Source: Janthinobacterium sp. PC23-8
Lineage (GTDB): Bacteria; Pseudomonadota; Gammaproteobacteria; Burkholderiales; Burkholderiaceae_D
Assembly (NCBI RefSeq): GCF_002250505.1
Contig: NZ_NJGY01000001.1
Coordinates: 1,557,968-1,621,967, forward strand
Reading direction: 5' to 3'
Length of the DNA stretch: 64,000 bases
Positions 9,384-18,896 of the stretch are shown here, piece after piece. Within the stretch, counting starts at the first letter, position 1; every line of letters begins with the position of its first letter. The translations under genes and the position numbers were made by a program. The notes beneath the pieces were generated by a model that was not told the origin of the DNA, did not search any database, and saw only the letters and a program-made list of their open reading frames with translations.

Positions 9384-10007
9384 ATGACGACTGATGCTTT
9401 TGATGACAACCGGCAACTACGGCTGGAAATTGCCGCCGCCGCCGCCCGCCTGGTGGCGCAGGACGGCGCCGACTATGGCAGCGCCAAGCGCAAGGCGGCA
9501 CGGCAAATCCTCGGCGACGCGCCGGGCGGGGCCAGTGTGCTGCCCGATAACGAACTGATCGAGGAGCAATTGCGCCTGTACAATGCGCTGTTCCTGGCCG
9601 ACAGCCAGCCGGCGCGCCTGTTCCAGCTGCGCACGATCGCGCTGCAGGTCATGGAAGCGTTGCAGCAATTTCATCCACTGCTCAGCGGCCCCGTGCTCAA
9701 CGGCACGGCCGGCCCCCACGATGAAATCTATCTGCAGCTGTTTGCCGAGAGCGCCAAGGACATCCATATTTTCCTGCTCAATAAAAACGTGGTGCTGGAC
9801 ATGTCGGAAACCCCGCATTTCAAGGGGCCGCGTTATGATGCTGTCGAGACCGCCAGTTTCCTGTGGAACAACGAAGGCGTACATGCGGCCATGTACGAAC
9901 TCGACGACATGCGCGGCGCGCTCAAGCCCAGGGCGGACGGCAAAGTGCTGCGTACCGATATCGCCGGCCTGCGTACCTTGCTGAGCCAGTCCCAGGCAAT
10001 ATCATGA
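9384..10007 (+). CDS. Conserved uncharacterised protein
   Basis: 207 residues from the ATG at 9384, preceded by GGGGA at good spacing; an in-frame GTG 33 bp upstream lacks a ribosome site. It appears soluble, with no signal peptide or membrane segment. Helical stretches rich in Leu/Gln (LRLYNALFLADSQPARLFQLR) precede a mixed alpha/beta half with EIYLQLFAESAKDIHIFLLNKNVVL. I do not recognise a catalytic motif. Divergent from mpl (113 bp between the two start codons) and 21 bp upstream of the TlpA-like gene, with which it may be cotranscribed. Confidence 0.75.
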   Translation: MTTDAFDDNRQLRLEIAAAAARLVAQDGADYGSAKRKAARQILGDAPGGASVLPDNELIEEQLRLYNALFLADSQPARLFQLRTIALQVMEALQQFHPLLSGPVLNGTAGPHDEIYLQLFAESAKDIHIFLLNKNVVLDMSETPHFKGPRYDAVETASFLWNNEGVHAAMYELDDMRGALKPRADGKVLRTDIAGLRTLLSQSQAIS

Positions 10008-10028
10008 AAAACCTTTATTCAAATCAAT

Positions 10029-10580
10029 ATGACCAAAAAGAATATTATTGCCTGCACCATCGTCGCCCTGCTGTTCGGCGCCATGGGCGCTTATGTTGGC
10101 CTCAGCAAGAACAAGCAAGCGGCCGCGCCCGTGACCACCACCATGGCGCCTGGCGGCAGCAGCCCTGTCACTGAACTGTATGCGCTGTCGCTGCCGGACG
10201 CGGCCGGCGCCACGCAAGCCCTGTCTCAATGGAAAGGCAAGAACTTGCTGGTCAATTTCTGGGCGCCGTGGTGCCCGCCCTGCGTGCAGGAAATGCCGGA
10301 ATTGTCGGCAATACAAGGTGACTTTGCCGGCAAAAACCTGCAGGTCATCGGCATCGGCATCGATTCTGCCAGCAATATTGCCGCCTTCGCCGAGAAGGTC
10401 AAGATCGCCTACCCCGTGTATGTCTCGGGCATGAGCGGCACCGACCTGTCGCGCCATTTCGGCAATACCACGGGCGGCTTGCCATTTACCGTGCTGATCG
10501 GCGCCGATGGCGAAGTCAAAAAGACCTATCTGGGCCGGCTGAAATTCGATCAATTGCGTGCCGACCTGGGAAAATTGTAA
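10029..10580 (+). CDS. TlpA/ResA-like membrane-anchored thioredoxin
   Basis: 183 residues with an N-terminal membrane anchor (about residues 6-24) and a periplasmic AhpC/TSA-type thioredoxin fold. The active site is WCPPC (about residues 81-85, in VNFWAPWCPPCVQEMPEL), and the cis-Pro region is GLPFTVLIGADG. Such proteins reduce periplasmic disulfides, often for cytochrome c maturation; a specific partner is not indicated here. It follows the uncharacterised gene closely and precedes aroQ. Confidence 0.88.
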   Translation: MTKKNIIACTIVALLFGAMGAYVGLSKNKQAAAPVTTTMAPGGSSPVTELYALSLPDAAGATQALSQWKGKNLLVNFWAPWCPPCVQEMPELSAIQGDFAGKNLQVIGIGIDSASNIAAFAEKVKIAYPVYVSGMSGTDLSRHFGNTTGGLPFTVLIGADGEVKKTYLGRLKFDQLRADLGKL

Positions 10581-10663
10581 ATTCGACAGCGTGCTTTTTT
10601 CTCTTGCCAATGCGTATCTTTGGCGGCAAAATGCGGAACTTTCGCTAAAACGGTCTTCCATAC

Positions 10664-11101
10664 ATGGCAAAAAACCTCCTTCTGCTCAACGGCCCCAACT
10701 TGAATTTGCTGGGGACGCGCGAGCCTGAGGTCTACGGTGCCAGCACCCTGGCCGATATCGAGCAGGCGGCGATGGCGCAAGCACTGGCGGCCGGCGCCGA
10801 TCTGGTATGCTTCCAGAGTAACCATGAAGGTGCGCTGATCGACCGTATCCATGCCGCGCGAGCGGAAGGGGTAGACGCGATCATCATCAATCCGGGCGGC
10901 CTGACCCATACCAGCGTGGCCTTGCGCGATGCGCTGGCGGGGGTGGCCATCCCGTTTGTGGAAGTTCATATCTCGAATATTTACCAACGCGAAACGTTTC
11001 GTCATCACTCATTCCTGAGCGCGATCGCGCAAGGGACGATCTGCGGACTGGGTATCGATGGATATCGGTTTGCCATCGACTTTGCACTTAAAGAACGTTA
11101 A
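10664..11101 (+). CDS. aroQ: Type II 3-dehydroquinate dehydratase
   Basis: 145 residues, the usual length. It catalyses dehydration of 3-dehydroquinate to 3-dehydroshikimate in the shikimate pathway. Signature features: [20 protein letters not shown] at the N-terminus with the lid Arg/Tyr, [30 protein letters not shown], and [18 protein letters not shown] with the catalytic His. It precedes accB and accC in the order common in betaproteobacteria. Confidence 0.96.
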   Translation: MAKNLLLLNGPNLNLLGTREPEVYGASTLADIEQAAMAQALAAGADLVCFQSNHEGALIDRIHAARAEGVDAIIINPGGLTHTSVALRDALAGVAIPFVEVHISNIYQRETFRHHSFLSAIAQGTICGLGIDGYRFAIDFALKER

Positions 11102-11191
11102 TCTACGCGATCTGCACGCCATTAGCGCGGCAACGGGCTTTCGACCGCGCCGCACCACTTACAAAACAAATTACATTCCTAGGGGTTTTAC

Positions 11192-11653
11192 ATGGATCTA
11201 CGAAAACTCAAGACCTTGATCGACCTGGTCGCCGAATCGGATATCGCAGAGCTGGAAGTGACCGAAGGCGAAAGCAAGGTTCGCATCGTCAAATCGTCGG
11301 CCATGCCGCAAAACCAGATGGTCATGATGCAGCCAGGCATGCAAGCCCCTTACCAAACCGCCCCGCAAGCGGCACCTGCGCCAGCCGCGGCGCCCGTCGT
11401 GGTGGCCGCCGAGCCTACCGGCTACGTGGTCAAGTCGCCGATGGTCGGCACCTTCTACCGTTCCTCCGCTCCTGGCAGCGCCGCGTACGTCGAAGTCGGT
11501 TCCACCGTCAAGGAAGGCGACACCCTGTGCATCATCGAAGCGATGAAGCTGTTGAATGAAATCGATACCGACAAAGCCGGCGTCGTCACCCAGATCCTGG
11601 TGGAAAACGGCCAGCCGGTCGAATTCGGCCAACCCCTGTTCGTGATCGGCTGA
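11192..11653 (+). CDS. accB: Biotin carboxyl carrier protein of acetyl-CoA carboxylase
   Basis: 153 residues. The C-terminal biotinyl domain has the biotin-attachment lysine in [12 protein letters not shown]. The N-terminal dimer region is [18 protein letters not shown], linked by an Ala/Pro-rich hinge (about residues 50-75). AGGGG in AGGGGTTTTAC forms the ribosome site. Works with AccC, encoded 100 bp downstream, in malonyl-CoA synthesis. Confidence 0.97.
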   Translation: MDLRKLKTLIDLVAESDIAELEVTEGESKVRIVKSSAMPQNQMVMMQPGMQAPYQTAPQAAPAPAAAPVVVAAEPTGYVVKSPMVGTFYRSSAPGSAAYVEVGSTVKEGDTLCIIEAMKLLNEIDTDKAGVVTQILVENGQPVEFGQPLFVIG

Positions 11654-11755
11654 CCCCCTGTCCACACGGCCGGCAACGGCCGTTTGCAGTTTCACGCCCC
11701 TCACACTTGTTGTTCCGCCGGCTAGCCGGCTCTCACAGACATACGCGAACCTACC

Positions 11756-13183
11756 ATGTTTGAAAAAATCCTGATTGCCAACCGTGGTGAAATCGCCCTC
11801 CGTATTCAGCGCGCCTGCCGCGAAATGGGCATCAAAACGGTTGTAGTTCACTCTGAAGCCGACAAGGACGCGAAATACGTCAAGCTGGCCGACGAATCCG
11901 TTTGCATCGGGCCGGCACAGTCGGCCCTGAGCTACCTGAACATGCCGGCCATTATCAGCGCCGCTGAAGTGACGGACGCGCAAGCGATCCACCCTGGCTA
12001 CGGCTTCCTGTCGGAAAACGCCGACTTCGCCGAACGCGTCGAAAAATCGGGCTTCGTCTTTATCGGCCCCCGTTCCGAATCGATCCGCCTGATGGGCGAC
12101 AAGGTCTCGGCCAAGCAGACCATGATCAAGGCCGGCGTGCCGTGCGTGCCAGGCTCGGAAGGCGCGTTGCCGGACGATCCGAAAGCGATTGTGCAAATTG
12201 CGCGCAAGGTCGGCTACCCGGTCATCATCAAGGCGGCCGGTGGCGGTGGCGGACGCGGCATGCGCGTGGTACACACCGAAGCGGCCCTGATCAACGCCGT
12301 GGCGATGACCAAGACCGAAGCGGGCACCGCATTCGGCAACCCTGAAGTCTATATGGAGAAGTACCTGGAAAATCCGCGCCACGTGGAAATCCAGATCCTC
12401 GCCGACGAACACAAGAACGCCGTCTGGCTGGGCGAGCGCGACTGCTCGATGCAGCGCCGCCACCAGAAGGTGATCGAAGAAGCACCGGCGCCGGGCATCC
12501 CGCGCAAACTGATCGAAAAGATCGGCGACCGTTGCGCCGAGGCCTGCCGCAAGATCGGCTACCGCGGCGCCGGCACGTTTGAATTCCTGTACGAGAACGG
12601 CGAGTTCTATTTCATCGAAATGAACACCCGCGTGCAGGTCGAACACCCGGTCACCGAGATGATCACCGGCATCGATATCGTGCAGGAACAGATCCGCATC
12701 GCCGCCGGCGAAAAACTGCGTTTCCGCCAGCGCGACGTGCTGCTGTCGGGCCACGCCATCGAGTGCCGCATCAATGCCGAAGATCCGTTCAAATTTACGC
12801 CTTCGCCAGGCAAGATCGTGTCCTGGCACGCACCGGGCGGTCCCGGCATCCGCGTCGATTCGCATGCCTACGCCGGCTACTATGTACCGCCCCACTACGA
12901 CTCGATGATCGGCAAAGTGATCGCTTACGGCGCTACGCGCGAGCAAGCGATACGCCGCATGCAGATCGCCCTGTCCGAAATGGTGGTCGAAGGCATCAAC
13001 ACCAATATCGCCCTGCACCGCGAACTGATGATCGATGCGCGCTTTATCGAAGGCGGCACCAACATCCATTACCTGGAACAGAAGCTGGCCGACATGCCGG
13101 ACCTGGGCAAGCACATTCATGGCGACACCCCGAGCATCGCCAAGAAATCGGAAATCAAGGCGGACGCCAAGGCGGGAGCATGA
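11756..13183 (+). CDS. accC: Acetyl-CoA carboxylase, biotin carboxylase subunit
   Basis: 475 residues including the family's N-terminal [17 protein letters not shown] and the glycine-rich ATP-grasp loop [16 protein letters not shown]. The catalytic-base region and [13 protein letters not shown] are present, as are the later [10 protein letters not shown] segments. Carboxylates biotin on AccB using ATP and bicarbonate. The stop overlaps the prmA start (ATGA), so translation is coupled. Confidence 0.97.
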   Translation: MFEKILIANRGEIALRIQRACREMGIKTVVVHSEADKDAKYVKLADESVCIGPAQSALSYLNMPAIISAAEVTDAQAIHPGYGFLSENADFAERVEKSGFVFIGPRSESIRLMGDKVSAKQTMIKAGVPCVPGSEGALPDDPKAIVQIARKVGYPVIIKAAGGGGGRGMRVVHTEAALINAVAMTKTEAGTAFGNPEVYMEKYLENPRHVEIQILADEHKNAVWLGERDCSMQRRHQKVIEEAPAPGIPRKLIEKIGDRCAEACRKIGYRGAGTFEFLYENGEFYFIEMNTRVQVEHPVTEMITGIDIVQEQIRIAAGEKLRFRQRDVLLSGHAIECRINAEDPFKFTPSPGKIVSWHAPGGPGIRVDSHAYAGYYVPPHYDSMIGKVIAYGATREQAIRRMQIALSEMVVEGINTNIALHRELMIDARFIEGGTNIHYLEQKLADMPDLGKHIHGDTPSIAKKSEIKADAKAGA

Positions 13184-14124
13184 GCTGGACTGAAATCGTC
13201 ATTGAAATTGCGCGCGACAACGCCGAGGCCATGTCCGACGCCCTGATGGAAGCGGGCGCCCTGTCGGTGTCGGTGGAAGACGCCGACGAAGGCACCGAAG
13301 CCGAGCAGCCGCTGTTTGGCGAGCCCGGCATGGAGCCAAAGGAAGCGGCGTGGGAACGCAGCCGCGTGGTGGCGCTGACCGATGTCGACGCCGACCAGGC
13401 CGCCATCGTGGCGACCGCCGCAGCCGCTATCGGCATGGCCGGGGCGCCCGCGTTTACCGTGCGCGCCGTGGAAGAGCAGGATTGGGTGCGCCTGACGCAG
13501 TCGCAGTTCGCGCCCATCCACATCGGCAAGAACATCTGGGTCGTGCCGAGCTGGCACGAGGCACCGGACCCTGACGGCCTGATCCTGGAACTGGACCCGG
13601 GCCTGGCGTTCGGCACCGGCAGCCACCCGACCACGCGCCTGTGCATGGAATGGCTGGAAGCCCATCCGGCGCCCGGCAAGAGCGTGCTCGACTATGGCTG
13701 CGGCTCCGGCATCCTGGCCATGGTGGCCAAAAAACTGGGTGCGCAAGCGGTGGCCGGCGTCGATATCGACCCGCAGGCGATCGAATCGGCGCGCGACAAT
13801 GCCGAGCGCAACCAGTGCGAGATCGAATACTTTCTGCCAGACACCTTTGCCACCTCGGCCCATGCCGCCGCCAGGTTCGATATCGTCGTCGCCAATATCC
13901 TGTCGAGCCCATTGAAACTGATGGCGCCGATGTTGTCGGGCCGTGTTGCCGACGGCGGCGCCTTGATTTTGTCGGGCGTGCTGGCGCGCCAGGCGGAAGA
14001 AGTGGCGGCCGCCTACGCCCCCTTCATTCAGCTTGGCGTATGGGCTGAGCAAGACGGCTGGGTAGCCCTGCACGGCCGCCTGGGTGCGTCCAGCGCTCCG
14101 GCGCCACGCGCGGAAGGTGCATAA
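13180..14124 (+). CDS. prmA: Ribosomal protein L11 methyltransferase
   Basis: 314 residues from the ATG at 13180 that overlaps the accC stop. The SAM-binding motif I is [15 protein letters not shown], with [16 protein letters not shown] as motif II and the [12 protein letters not shown] catalytic block, all diagnostic of PrmA. Trimethylates ribosomal protein L11. Followed 8 bp later by the DUF3426 gene. Confidence 0.95.
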   Translation: MSWTEIVIEIARDNAEAMSDALMEAGALSVSVEDADEGTEAEQPLFGEPGMEPKEAAWERSRVVALTDVDADQAAIVATAAAAIGMAGAPAFTVRAVEEQDWVRLTQSQFAPIHIGKNIWVVPSWHEAPDPDGLILELDPGLAFGTGSHPTTRLCMEWLEAHPAPGKSVLDYGCGSGILAMVAKKLGAQAVAGVDIDPQAIESARDNAERNQCEIEYFLPDTFATSAHAAARFDIVVANILSSPLKLMAPMLSGRVADGGALILSGVLARQAEEVAAAYAPFIQLGVWAEQDGWVALHGRLGASSAPAPRAEGA

Positions 14125-14132
14125 GCACAGCA

Positions 14133-15401
14133 ATGGCCCTCGCCACCAAATGCCCCCATTGCAACACGATATTTCGGGTCGCCGCTGACCAGTTGAAATT
14201 ACGTGGGGGCATCGTGCGCTGTGGCACATGCAAGGAAGTATTTGACGGCAATGCCGCGCTGGTCGATCCGGACGCGGCATTGCTGCCATCGGCCTCCCCG
14301 GCCCCAGCGCCACTACCGGCCGCGCCATCGTTGCCGCCGGTGCTGGCGCTCGATATTCCCGAAGACACGCCTTCCTGCACCAGCGGCGATGAAGAGCCGC
14401 TCTATACGCTCGACTTCGACACCTCGTTCGATCCCTTCGGCATCCTGCCTGAAACGGCGCAACCGAAGGCCGACCAGGACGACGCGCGCGCCGCCGAAGA
14501 AGCAATCGAGCTCGACCTCGATATCGGCCAGGCGCCCCAATTCGCCGCCGAACCCGAACCTGAAGCCGAGCCGGAGCCTGCGCCGGCGATGGCCACGCCA
14601 GCCGTGCCGATGGCGCCCTTCCGCCGCCGCGAGATCGAGGAAGCACCCGCCTTTGTCACATATCTGCGCGACAGCCGGCTCGAGCCGAAGTTCGAGGCAG
14701 ATGAAGCGGCACAAAAAACTGACATTGAACCGTATAAAGTCAGCCTGGACAAACCTGTGCAGCCGGCTCCGGCAGGCGCGCGCCAGGAACCAACGCTGAC
14801 CGATCACTCCTTCGACCTGCCGCCAGGCAGCGCGCCGCCAGCTGCCGAGCTGCATGTGCTGGACGACTTGCCTCCGGTTGAAGAGCCCGCCTTCGTGACC
14901 CAGGGCCGGCGCCGCGAACAGAGCGGCAAGGCCCTGCGCGTGGCCATGCTGGCCGGTTCCATCGCCCTGTTGCTGTTGCTGCTGCTGCAAGTGATGACCA
15001 CCTTCCGCAATCCGCTGGCCGCCCAGTTTCCGCAGTTCAAGCCGGCCCTGGCCGCACTGTGTTCGCTGAGCGGCTGCCAGGTCGAGCTGCCCGCGCAGAT
15101 CGAAGCGCTGTCCATCGAACAAGGCGAATTGCAAACCCTGGCGCCGAACCGTTTTTCCTATGTATCGCAGCTGCGCAACCTGGGCCGCAGCGTGCAAGCC
15201 TGGCCGAACATCGAGCTGATCCTCAATGATGACGATGGCAAGCCGGTGCTGCGCCGCGTGGTTGCGCCACGCGACTATCTGCCGGCCGGCACCGATATCG
15301 GCAAAGGCTTCGCACCGCGCTCGGAACAGAACATCAAACTGTATTTCAGCTTGGACCGGCTTGCGGCATCCGGCTACCATATCGCCATCTTTTACCCTTG
15401 A
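14133..15401 (+). CDS. Zinc-ribbon and DUF3426 single-pass membrane protein
   Basis: 422 residues. The N-terminus is an MJ0042-type zinc ribbon with two CxxC pairs (KCPHCNTIF and RCGTCKEVF). A long acidic, Pro/Ala-rich linker follows (about 50-260), then one membrane segment (VAMLAGSIALLLLLLLQVM), then a C-terminal DUF3426 domain containing CSLSGCQVELP and GYHIAIFYP. The topology places the zinc ribbon in the cytoplasm and DUF3426 in the periplasm. Function is unknown; the gene habitually follows prmA in this lineage. Confidence 0.85.
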   Translation: MALATKCPHCNTIFRVAADQLKLRGGIVRCGTCKEVFDGNAALVDPDAALLPSASPAPAPLPAAPSLPPVLALDIPEDTPSCTSGDEEPLYTLDFDTSFDPFGILPETAQPKADQDDARAAEEAIELDLDIGQAPQFAAEPEPEAEPEPAPAMATPAVPMAPFRRREIEEAPAFVTYLRDSRLEPKFEADEAAQKTDIEPYKVSLDKPVQPAPAGARQEPTLTDHSFDLPPGSAPPAAELHVLDDLPPVEEPAFVTQGRRREQSGKALRVAMLAGSIALLLLLLLQVMTTFRNPLAAQFPQFKPALAALCSLSGCQVELPAQIEALSIEQGELQTLAPNRFSYVSQLRNLGRSVQAWPNIELILNDDDGKPVLRRVVAPRDYLPAGTDIGKGFAPRSEQNIKLYFSLDRLAASGYHIAIFYP

Positions 15402-15412
15402 CTGACACTACC

Positions 15413-16351
15413 ATGACCAAAACTTCATTGATCTGCGGCTCGCTCGCTACCGACACCATCATGCAATTCCCGGGCCGTTTCGGCGAATCGCTGCTGGCCG
15501 ACCAGCTGCACAAGGTGAACGTTTCGTTCCTGGTGCCAACCATGCGCACCGAGTTCGGCGGCTGCTCCGGCAATATCGCCTACAGCCTGAAAATGCTGGG
15601 CGGCGATCCGCGCATCGTCGGCGTGATGGGCCAGGACAGCGCCGCCTACCTGGAGCGCCTGCAAAAGCTGGGCATTTCCACCGCCAATATCCTGATCAAG
15701 GCCGACAGCTACAACGCGCAGTGTTTTGTGACCGCCGACAGCGACAACAACCAGATCAACGCCTTCCACCCGGGCGCCATGTCGTTCGCGCATGAAAACC
15801 CGATCGCCAACGCCGGCCCGGCCCGCGTCGCCATCATTTCGCCGGACGGCGACCAGGGCATGCTCAAGCATGCCGCCGACCTGGCCGAACTGGGCATTCC
15901 CTTCATGTTCGATCCGGGCCAGCAATTGCCGATGTTCAATGGCGAGCAGTTGATCGACTTCATCAACAAAGCCACCTATGTGTCGGCCAACGATTATGAA
16001 ATGGAAATGTTGATGGAGCGCACGGGCTTGACCCTGCAGGACATCGCCAGCCGCCTCGAAGCGCTGATCGTCACGCGCGGCGAAAAGGGTTCGGAGATTT
16101 ATACGGATGGCAAGCGCATCGACATTCCTGCCGTCGCCGCCAAGGACGTATTGGACCCGACCGGCTGCGGCGACGCCTACCGCGCCGGCCTGCTGTTCGG
16201 CATCACCAACGACCTGGGCTGGGAAACCAGCGGCCGCCTGGCCAGCCTGCTGGGCGCCATCAAGATCGCCACCCAGGGCGCACAGAACCATGTATTTACG
16301 GCCGAGAGCATTGCCGATCAGTTTGAAGCGGCCTTCGGTTACCGTTATTAA
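15413..16351 (+). CDS. PfkB-family carbohydrate/nucleoside kinase
   Basis: 312 residues from the ATG at 15413; an upstream in-frame TTG overlaps the previous stop. PfkB signatures are present: the N-terminal glycine pair in TEFGGCSGNIAYSLKMLGG and the C-terminal DPTGCGDAYRAGLLFG with the catalytic Asp and anion hole. The substrate is not certain; the protein resembles bacterial adenosine-kinase-like members. Last gene of the plus-strand run. Confidence 0.85.
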   Translation: MTKTSLICGSLATDTIMQFPGRFGESLLADQLHKVNVSFLVPTMRTEFGGCSGNIAYSLKMLGGDPRIVGVMGQDSAAYLERLQKLGISTANILIKADSYNAQCFVTADSDNNQINAFHPGAMSFAHENPIANAGPARVAIISPDGDQGMLKHAADLAELGIPFMFDPGQQLPMFNGEQLIDFINKATYVSANDYEMEMLMERTGLTLQDIASRLEALIVTRGEKGSEIYTDGKRIDIPAVAAKDVLDPTGCGDAYRAGLLFGITNDLGWETSGRLASLLGAIKIATQGAQNHVFTAESIADQFEAAFGYRY

Positions 16352-16373
16352 ACCCGCGAACCCGGTTAAGGCC

Positions 16374-16437
16374 GGGGTCAGCCCCCCACGCCCGTTGGCG
16401 CTGAGCTTTGCGCCAATGCTGACGAGGGTCTGACCCC
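16374..16437. repeat. REP-like intergenic inverted repeat
   Basis: Outer arms GGGGTCAG (16374) and CTGACCCC (to 16437) enclose a second pair GTTGGCGC / GCGCCAA around a TGAGCTTT loop. From memory, similar GGGGTCAG...CTGACCCC elements occur in many copies in Oxalobacteraceae genomes; that cannot be tested here, as I see only one copy in this window. It lies between convergent genes and could fold into a long hairpin. Confidence 0.6.
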
Positions 16438-16464
16438 AGTACTACCAGGCATTGCGTTGCAAGG

Positions 16465-16998
16465 CTATCCCATCACAAAAATCATCCCCACCAGCATCTG
16501 CGCAATCTGCAGCAGTATCAGCGCCACCAGCAGCGACAAATCGAGGCTCCCCACCAACGGCACGACCTTGCGGATCGGACGCAGCAGCGGCTCGTTCAGG
16601 GCGCGTACGAACGGTGCCAGCGGCGCATGCGGGTTGACCCAGCTGAAGATCGCTTCGATGATCAGGAGCGCCATGAAACCGTACAGTATCCATTGCAAAA
16701 AGCGCTGCAGGGCTTTGAGCAGGACCGCTTCGACTGGCAGGCCGGCGATAAACCAGACGCAGGTGGCCAGCAGCACGATCAGGAAGGCGCCGATCAGGCT
16801 GGCCCAGTCGTAGCCGCCCACGCCCGGCACAACGCGGCGCAGCGGGCGCACCAGCCAGTCGGTCAATTGAAAGGTGAATTGCGCCACCGACGACGGCGGA
16901 CGCACGCGCACGGCCTGCATCCAGAAACGCAGCAGCAGAACGCCGCCCAGCAGCGTGGCAATGGTATCAACGATCAATGTAAGGATAGTGTTCAGCAC
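16465..16998 (-). CDS. YggT-family integral membrane protein
   Basis: 177 residues with two copies of the YggT module (DUF165/YGGT repeat). Each has a hydrophobic helix pair and the conserved LxRPLRRVVPxxGxxD (first) and LLRPIRKVVPLVGSLDLS (second) signature. The protein is expected in the inner membrane; homologues are linked to osmotic tolerance and division-plane processes, with biochemistry unknown. Convergent with the PfkB gene. Confidence 0.9.
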   Translation of the reverse strand: MLNTILTLIVDTIATLLGGVLLLRFWMQAVRVRPPSSVAQFTFQLTDWLVRPLRRVVPGVGGYDWASLIGAFLIVLLATCVWFIAGLPVEAVLLKALQRFLQWILYGFMALLIIEAIFSWVNPHAPLAPFVRALNEPLLRPIRKVVPLVGSLDLSLLVALILLQIAQMLVGMIFVMG

Positions 16999-17010
16999 AA
17001 CAAATTCTCC

Positions 17011-17046
17011 AAAAAAAAACCGCTGTGTGATTGCGTCACACAGCGG
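17011..17046 (-). terminator. Strong Rho-independent terminator of the H1-like gene
   Basis: On the minus strand, a perfect 11-bp stem (CCGCTGTGTGA with TCACACAGCGG, loop of five) is followed by nine T's. It lies 36 bp past the H1-like stop. Confidence 0.9.
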
Positions 17047-17081
17047 CGTGTTGCCTCATGCAGGCACCCGATTCATCCAGC

Positions 17082-18209
17082 TTACGATGGGCGGGTGGTG
17101 CTGGTCGGGAACGGCCAGGCGGCGGCCGGCGCCAACACGGTTTTTGCTACCGGAGCGACAGGCGCCGCGGGCTTGACTGCTTCGGCTTTTTTCGGCGCGG
17201 CCTTTTTAGGCGCGGCCTTTTTCGCTGCGGCTGGCGCGGCGGCGGGTGCCGCCACTGGCGCCGCTACCGGTGCTGCCGCCGCTGCTGGCTTGGCCGCTGC
17301 TTTTGCCGCAGGCTTGGCTGCGGGTTTCGCCGCGACCTTGGCCGCTGGCTTGGCCGCTGCCGCTTTTACTGCTGGCTTGGCCGCTGGCGCTTTGACCGCT
17401 GCTGCTTTGACCGCAGGCTTGGCTGCAGGTTTCGCCACAGCCTTGGCTGCCGCTTTGACCGCTGGCTTGGCTGCCGCTTTGACCGCTGGCTTGGCTGCTG
17501 CTTTGACCGCTGGCTTGGCTGCTGCTTTTGCCGCTGGTGTTGCCACAGCCTTGGCTGCTGCTTTTGCCGCTGGCTTGGCCGCCGGTTTCGCCACAGCCTT
17601 GGCTGCAGGTTTCGCCGCTGCTTTTGCAGCAGGTTTGGCTGCCGCTGTAGCCACTGGTTTCGCTGCCGCCTTGGCCGCAGGTTTCGCCGCTGCTTTTGCG
17701 GCAGGCTTGGCTGCTGCTTTTACCGCTGGCTTGGCCGCAGGTTTTGCCACAGCCTTGGCTGCCGCTTTGGCCGCAGGCTTGGCCGCCGCTTTGGCTACTG
17801 GCTTGGCGGCTGGTTTGGCCGCTGCCTTCGCCGCAGGTTTGGCTGCCGCTTTCGCTGCGGGCTTGGCTGCCGGTTTTGCCGCCGCTTTGGCCGCTGGCTT
17901 GGCTGCTGCTTTTGCCACAGGTTTCGCTGCTGCCGCTGGCTTGGCTGCTGCTTTTGCCGCAGGTTTCGCTGCTGCCACTGGCTTGGCTACTGCTTTCGCC
18001 GCAGGTTTCGCTGCTGCCGCTTTCACGGCTGGCTTGGCGGCCGGTTTGACTACCGCCTTGGCTACCGCCTTGGCGGCAACGGGTTTGGCTGCGGCTTTGG
18101 CAGCAGGTTTGGCGACAACCGGTTTGGCTGCGGCGGCCGGCTTCTTCGCGGCAGGAGCAGCTTTTGCGGCTGGTTTCTTTACTTCTGATTTCTTAGCGGC
18201 TGTTGCCAT
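17082..18209 (-). CDS. Histone-H1-like Ala/Lys/Pro-repeat DNA-binding protein
   Basis: 375 residues from the ATG at 18209, which has AAGGAG upstream. After a short MATAAKKSEVKK start, nearly the whole protein is a degenerate PAAKAAAKPAVKA-type repeat made of only Ala, Lys, Pro and Val, ending in a less charged tail (APAAAWPFPTSTTRPS). Composition matches bacterial H1-like/AlgP-type nucleoid proteins that neutralise DNA through lysines. The repeat makes its length prone to slippage changes. It is isolated, with its own terminator, and has a long upstream region containing an orphan terminator. Confidence 0.88.
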   Translation of the reverse strand: MATAAKKSEVKKPAAKAAPAAKKPAAAAKPVVAKPAAKAAAKPVAAKAVAKAVVKPAAKPAVKAAAAKPAAKAVAKPVAAAKPAAKAAAKPAAAAKPVAKAAAKPAAKAAAKPAAKPAAKAAAKPAAKAAAKPAAKPVAKAAAKPAAKAAAKAVAKPAAKPAVKAAAKPAAKAAAKPAAKAAAKPVATAAAKPAAKAAAKPAAKAVAKPAAKPAAKAAAKAVATPAAKAAAKPAVKAAAKPAVKAAAKPAVKAAAKAVAKPAAKPAVKAAAVKAPAAKPAVKAAAAKPAAKVAAKPAAKPAAKAAAKPAAAAAPVAAPVAAPAAAPAAAKKAAPKKAAPKKAEAVKPAAPVAPVAKTVLAPAAAWPFPTSTTRPS

Positions 18210-18896
18210 TTGTCTCTCCTTCATCTGAGATGAGAAATTTAAGCTACAAGATTTAAACCCGTCCAACCCACCACAGGGATAGGCCAGGCGAATTATTCAT
18301 CGGCACAAACGCTTGTTTGCGCTAATGAATTCGGCACCAGCTGAACTGCTGCAACTCCTCACGTTTGCAGCACTTCAGCCATCGTCGGTGCCACCGTGCT
18401 TTATCTCGCAGCTGGTGGCAAAGTCTGAATTCGGTTGTTTCGTTTTCGATGCCGTGCGTTTTTTCCGCTCCTCGCATCGCGCTCGCCGCCACCAGGAATC
18501 GTCAAATAAAAAACCGCCAAGCCTGAAAAAATTCGGGCACGGCGGCAGACGAAAACGGGGTGGTGTTGTGCATATCCGTGTAAATCTGTATCCCTGTTTT
18601 GCGAGCTTTTTCTGGCTTCGCGCTGGTCAAAAAACCCCGCATACTACCACTCGCATTTGCAATCTCCTAAAGTACACGAAAACCTTGTCGATGCGCAACC
18701 GGCACGATACGTTTTCGCGGGCTTTTTTACAGCGATACGCGCGCTAACGTACAAACGCGCGGCAAATGGCCAATTCCCCCTGCGCGCATGCCGATGCGCA
18801 CGCGCACCGCGCGCCATCACCGATCAGGACAACCGTCTCCACAGGCCGGCGCAAACACCATAGAATGTCACCCTCTCTAGCCTGCCTCCATACACC
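18210..18896. other. Long intergenic region without a convincing gene
   Basis: About 690 bp between divergent genes. Reading frames here look non-coding (mixed composition, no ribosome sites). It must hold the promoters for the H1-like gene (minus) and the exporter (plus). It also holds a minus-strand terminator with no upstream gene on that strand, which suggests a short untranslated transcript or leader. Confidence 0.5.
18505..18545 (-). terminator. Orphan Rho-independent terminator (possible small-RNA end)
   Basis: Minus-strand hairpin with stem halves at 18532-18545 and 18514-18527 (two mismatches and one G-T pair in 14) followed by a T-run ending in TTTTTTATTT. No recognisable gene precedes it on the minus strand; the nearest minus gene, the H1-like one, starts 300 bp beyond it. 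Confidence 0.6.

Noticed and set aside
11198..13120. 640-codon minus-strand frame across accB-accC
   Set aside because: Antisense shadow; accB and accC are unmistakable on the plus strand.
16627..18228. 533-codon plus-strand Ala/Gly/Leu-rich frame
   Set aside because: Opposite strand of the repetitive H1-like gene; the lysine-rich strand has the ribosome site and terminator.
18313..18747. 144-codon plus-strand frame in the H1/exporter gap
   Set aside because: No ribosome site, no recognisable motif, and crosses the orphan terminator hairpin.
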